Source: Pseudomonas fluorescens (lineage in GTDB: Bacteria; Pseudomonadota; Gammaproteobacteria; Pseudomonadales; Pseudomonadaceae). From it: a stretch of DNA of 64,000 nucleotides. Both the position numbers and the translations under genes were made by a program. Shown piece by piece: positions 63,008 to 64,000 of this stretch. The stretch's first letter is position 1. Each line of letters opens with the position of its first letter. The stretch covers positions 4,154,001-4,218,000 of the forward strand of contig NZ_CP038438.1 of the NCBI RefSeq assembly GCF_004683905.1, given 5' to 3'. The notes under the pieces were generated by a model, which ran no database searches, was not told the origin of the DNA, and was given only the letters and a program-made list of their open reading frames with translations.

Positions 63008-64000
63008 ATGCAGTTCAGCAAATCGAACAAGCTCGCCAACGTCTGCTACGACATTCGCGGCCCGGTGCTCAAGCACGCCAAACGTCTGGAGGAGGAAGGC
63101 CAGCGCATCCTCAAGCTGAACATCGGCAACCCGGCGCCGTTTGGTTTCGAAGCGCCGGACGAAATTCTTCAGGATGTGATCCGCAACCTGCCGACCGCCC
63201 AAGGCTACAGCGACTCAAAAGGCCTGTTCAGCGCCCGTAAGGCGGTGATGCAGTACTACCAGCAAAAAAATGTCGAAGGCGTCGGCATCGAAGACATCTA
63301 TCTGGGCAATGGGGTGTCCGAGCTGATCGTGATGTCGTTGCAGGCGCTGCTCAACAACGGTGATGAAGTCCTGGTGCCGGCACCGGACTACCCGCTGTGG
63401 ACCGCCGCCGTGAGCCTGGCCGGCGGTAACGCCGTGCACTACCTGTGCGACGAGGGCGCCGACTGGTTCCCTGATCTGGCCGACATCAAGGCCAAAATCA
63501 CCCCGAACACCAAAGCCATGGTGATCATCAACCCGAACAACCCGACTGGCGCGGTGTATTCGAAGGAAGTGCTGCTGGGCATGCTGGAAATCGCCCGTGC
63601 GCACAATCTGGTGGTGTTCTCCGACGAAATTTACGACAAGATCCTTTACGACGACGCCGTGCATATCTGCACCGCTTCGCTGGCGCCGGACCTGCTGTGC
63701 CTGACCTTCAACGGTCTGTCGAAGTCCTATCGCGTGGCGGGTTTCCGCTCCGGCTGGATCGCCATCTCCGGGCCGAAACACAATGCCCAGAGCTACATCG
63801 AAGGCATCGACATGCTGGCTAACATGCGCCTGTGTGCCAACGTCCCGAGTCAGCATGCGATTCAGACCGCCCTCGGCGGCTATCAGAGCATCAATGACCT
63901 GGTACTGCCGCAGGGCCGCCTGCTGGAGCAGCGCAACCGTACCTGGGAGCTGCTCAACGACATTCCGGGCGTCAGCTGCGTCAAGCCGATGGGCGCGCTG
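63008..64000 (+). CDS. alaA: Alanine/valine aminotransferase AlaA-like, partial
   Basis: The first 331 codons of a PLP-dependent class I/II aminotransferase; the gene runs past the window end. Motifs visible: NIGNPAPFGFEAPDEI, PNNPTGAVYS, VVFSDEIYDKILYDD and the PLP Schiff-base lysine in FNGLSKSYRVAGFRSGW. The family makes alanine from pyruvate. The order sagS-ospR-gpx-msrB-aminotransferase is shared with P. aeruginosa. It is divergent from msrB, with a 223-base gap that must hold both promoters. Confidence 0.92.
   Translation, partial: MQFSKSNKLANVCYDIRGPVLKHAKRLEEEGQRILKLNIGNPAPFGFEAPDEILQDVIRNLPTAQGYSDSKGLFSARKAVMQYYQQKNVEGVGIEDIYLGNGVSELIVMSLQALLNNGDEVLVPAPDYPLWTAAVSLAGGNAVHYLCDEGADWFPDLADIKAKITPNTKAMVIINPNNPTGAVYSKEVLLGMLEIARAHNLVVFSDEIYDKILYDDAVHICTASLAPDLLCLTFNGLSKSYRVAGFRSGWIAISGPKHNAQSYIEGIDMLANMRLCANVPSQHAIQTALGGYQSINDLVLPQGRLLEQRNRTWELLNDIPGVSCVKPMGAL

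Overview
The window looks like a chromosomal segment of a Pseudomonas from the P. fluorescens group. The GC-rich coding style, a pyoverdine chromophore synthetase (pvdL) divergent from its iron-starvation sigma factor (pvdS), four GTGGGAGCGGGCTTGCTCGCG-type REPIN repeats, and gene orders known from pseudomonads (dsbRS-dsbD-dsbG, atuR-atuABCDEF, sagS-ospR-gpx-msrB) all agree. No tRNA, rRNA, CRISPR array, insertion sequence or prophage was seen. Both window ends cut a gene: a sensor kinase at base 1 and an AlaA-type aminotransferase at base 64000.

Layout. 1-4.3 kb: a DsbRS-like two-component system divergent from a periplasmic thiol-redox operon (dsbD, a membrane TlpA-type thioredoxin, dsbG). 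4.4-5.2 kb: an alpha/beta hydrolase. 5.4-20.5 kb: the pyoverdine block. It holds the 13-kb pvdL, then pvdS with a Fur-box-overlapped sigma-70 promoter, then a siderophore-type N-acyltransferase. PvdS-type promoter boxes precede pvdL and the acyltransferase. 20.6-21.4 kb: a periplasmic solute-binding protein. 21.5-30.6 kb: the acyclic-terpene (citronellol/geraniol) catabolic operon atuABCDEF with its divergent TetR repressor atuR and two near-identical operator palindromes. 30.7-33.7 kb: exonuclease, ppnP, MOSC protein, cheV. 34.1-36.6 kb: a small Hpt-like protein that lacks the phospho-accepting histidine, then a NarX/NarL-type pair. 36.6-42.7 kb: lipid kinase, short ORFs, molybdenum-cofactor genes (moeA, moaB, mobA), a YgdI/YgdR lipoprotein, an RluA-family pseudouridine synthase, a small gene behind a perfect LexA box, and a glutaredoxin-like gene. 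42.9-49.9 kb: a KefB-type antiporter, an ammonium transporter, an ElaB/YqjD-YqjE-YqjK-like stress operon, an EAL phosphodiesterase and a dGTPase. 50.2-61.4 kb is signalling-rich: a BvgA/BvgS-like phosphorelay in an operon with a Cache-HAMP-GAF-HD-GYP phosphodiesterase, then msrC, an ATPase and the SagS-type hybrid kinase. 61.3-64 kb: peroxide-stress genes ospR, gpx and msrB, then alaA.

Functional themes. The main ones are iron acquisition under a Fur -> PvdS -> pvdL/acyltransferase cascade, terpenoid degradation under AtuR, thiol and methionine redox repair (Dsb, Gpx/OspR, MsrB, MsrC), and cyclic-di-GMP/phosphorelay control of lifestyle (EAL, HD-GYP, BvgS-like kinase, SagS). No wholly novel multi-gene system is evident. 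The most interesting unexplained items are the His-less Hpt-like gene, the LexA-boxed small gene, the BvgAS-HD-GYP operon with an insert inside its catalytic domain, and several well-formed operator palindromes. Promoter, operator and specificity-code calls were made by eye; no database search was run.
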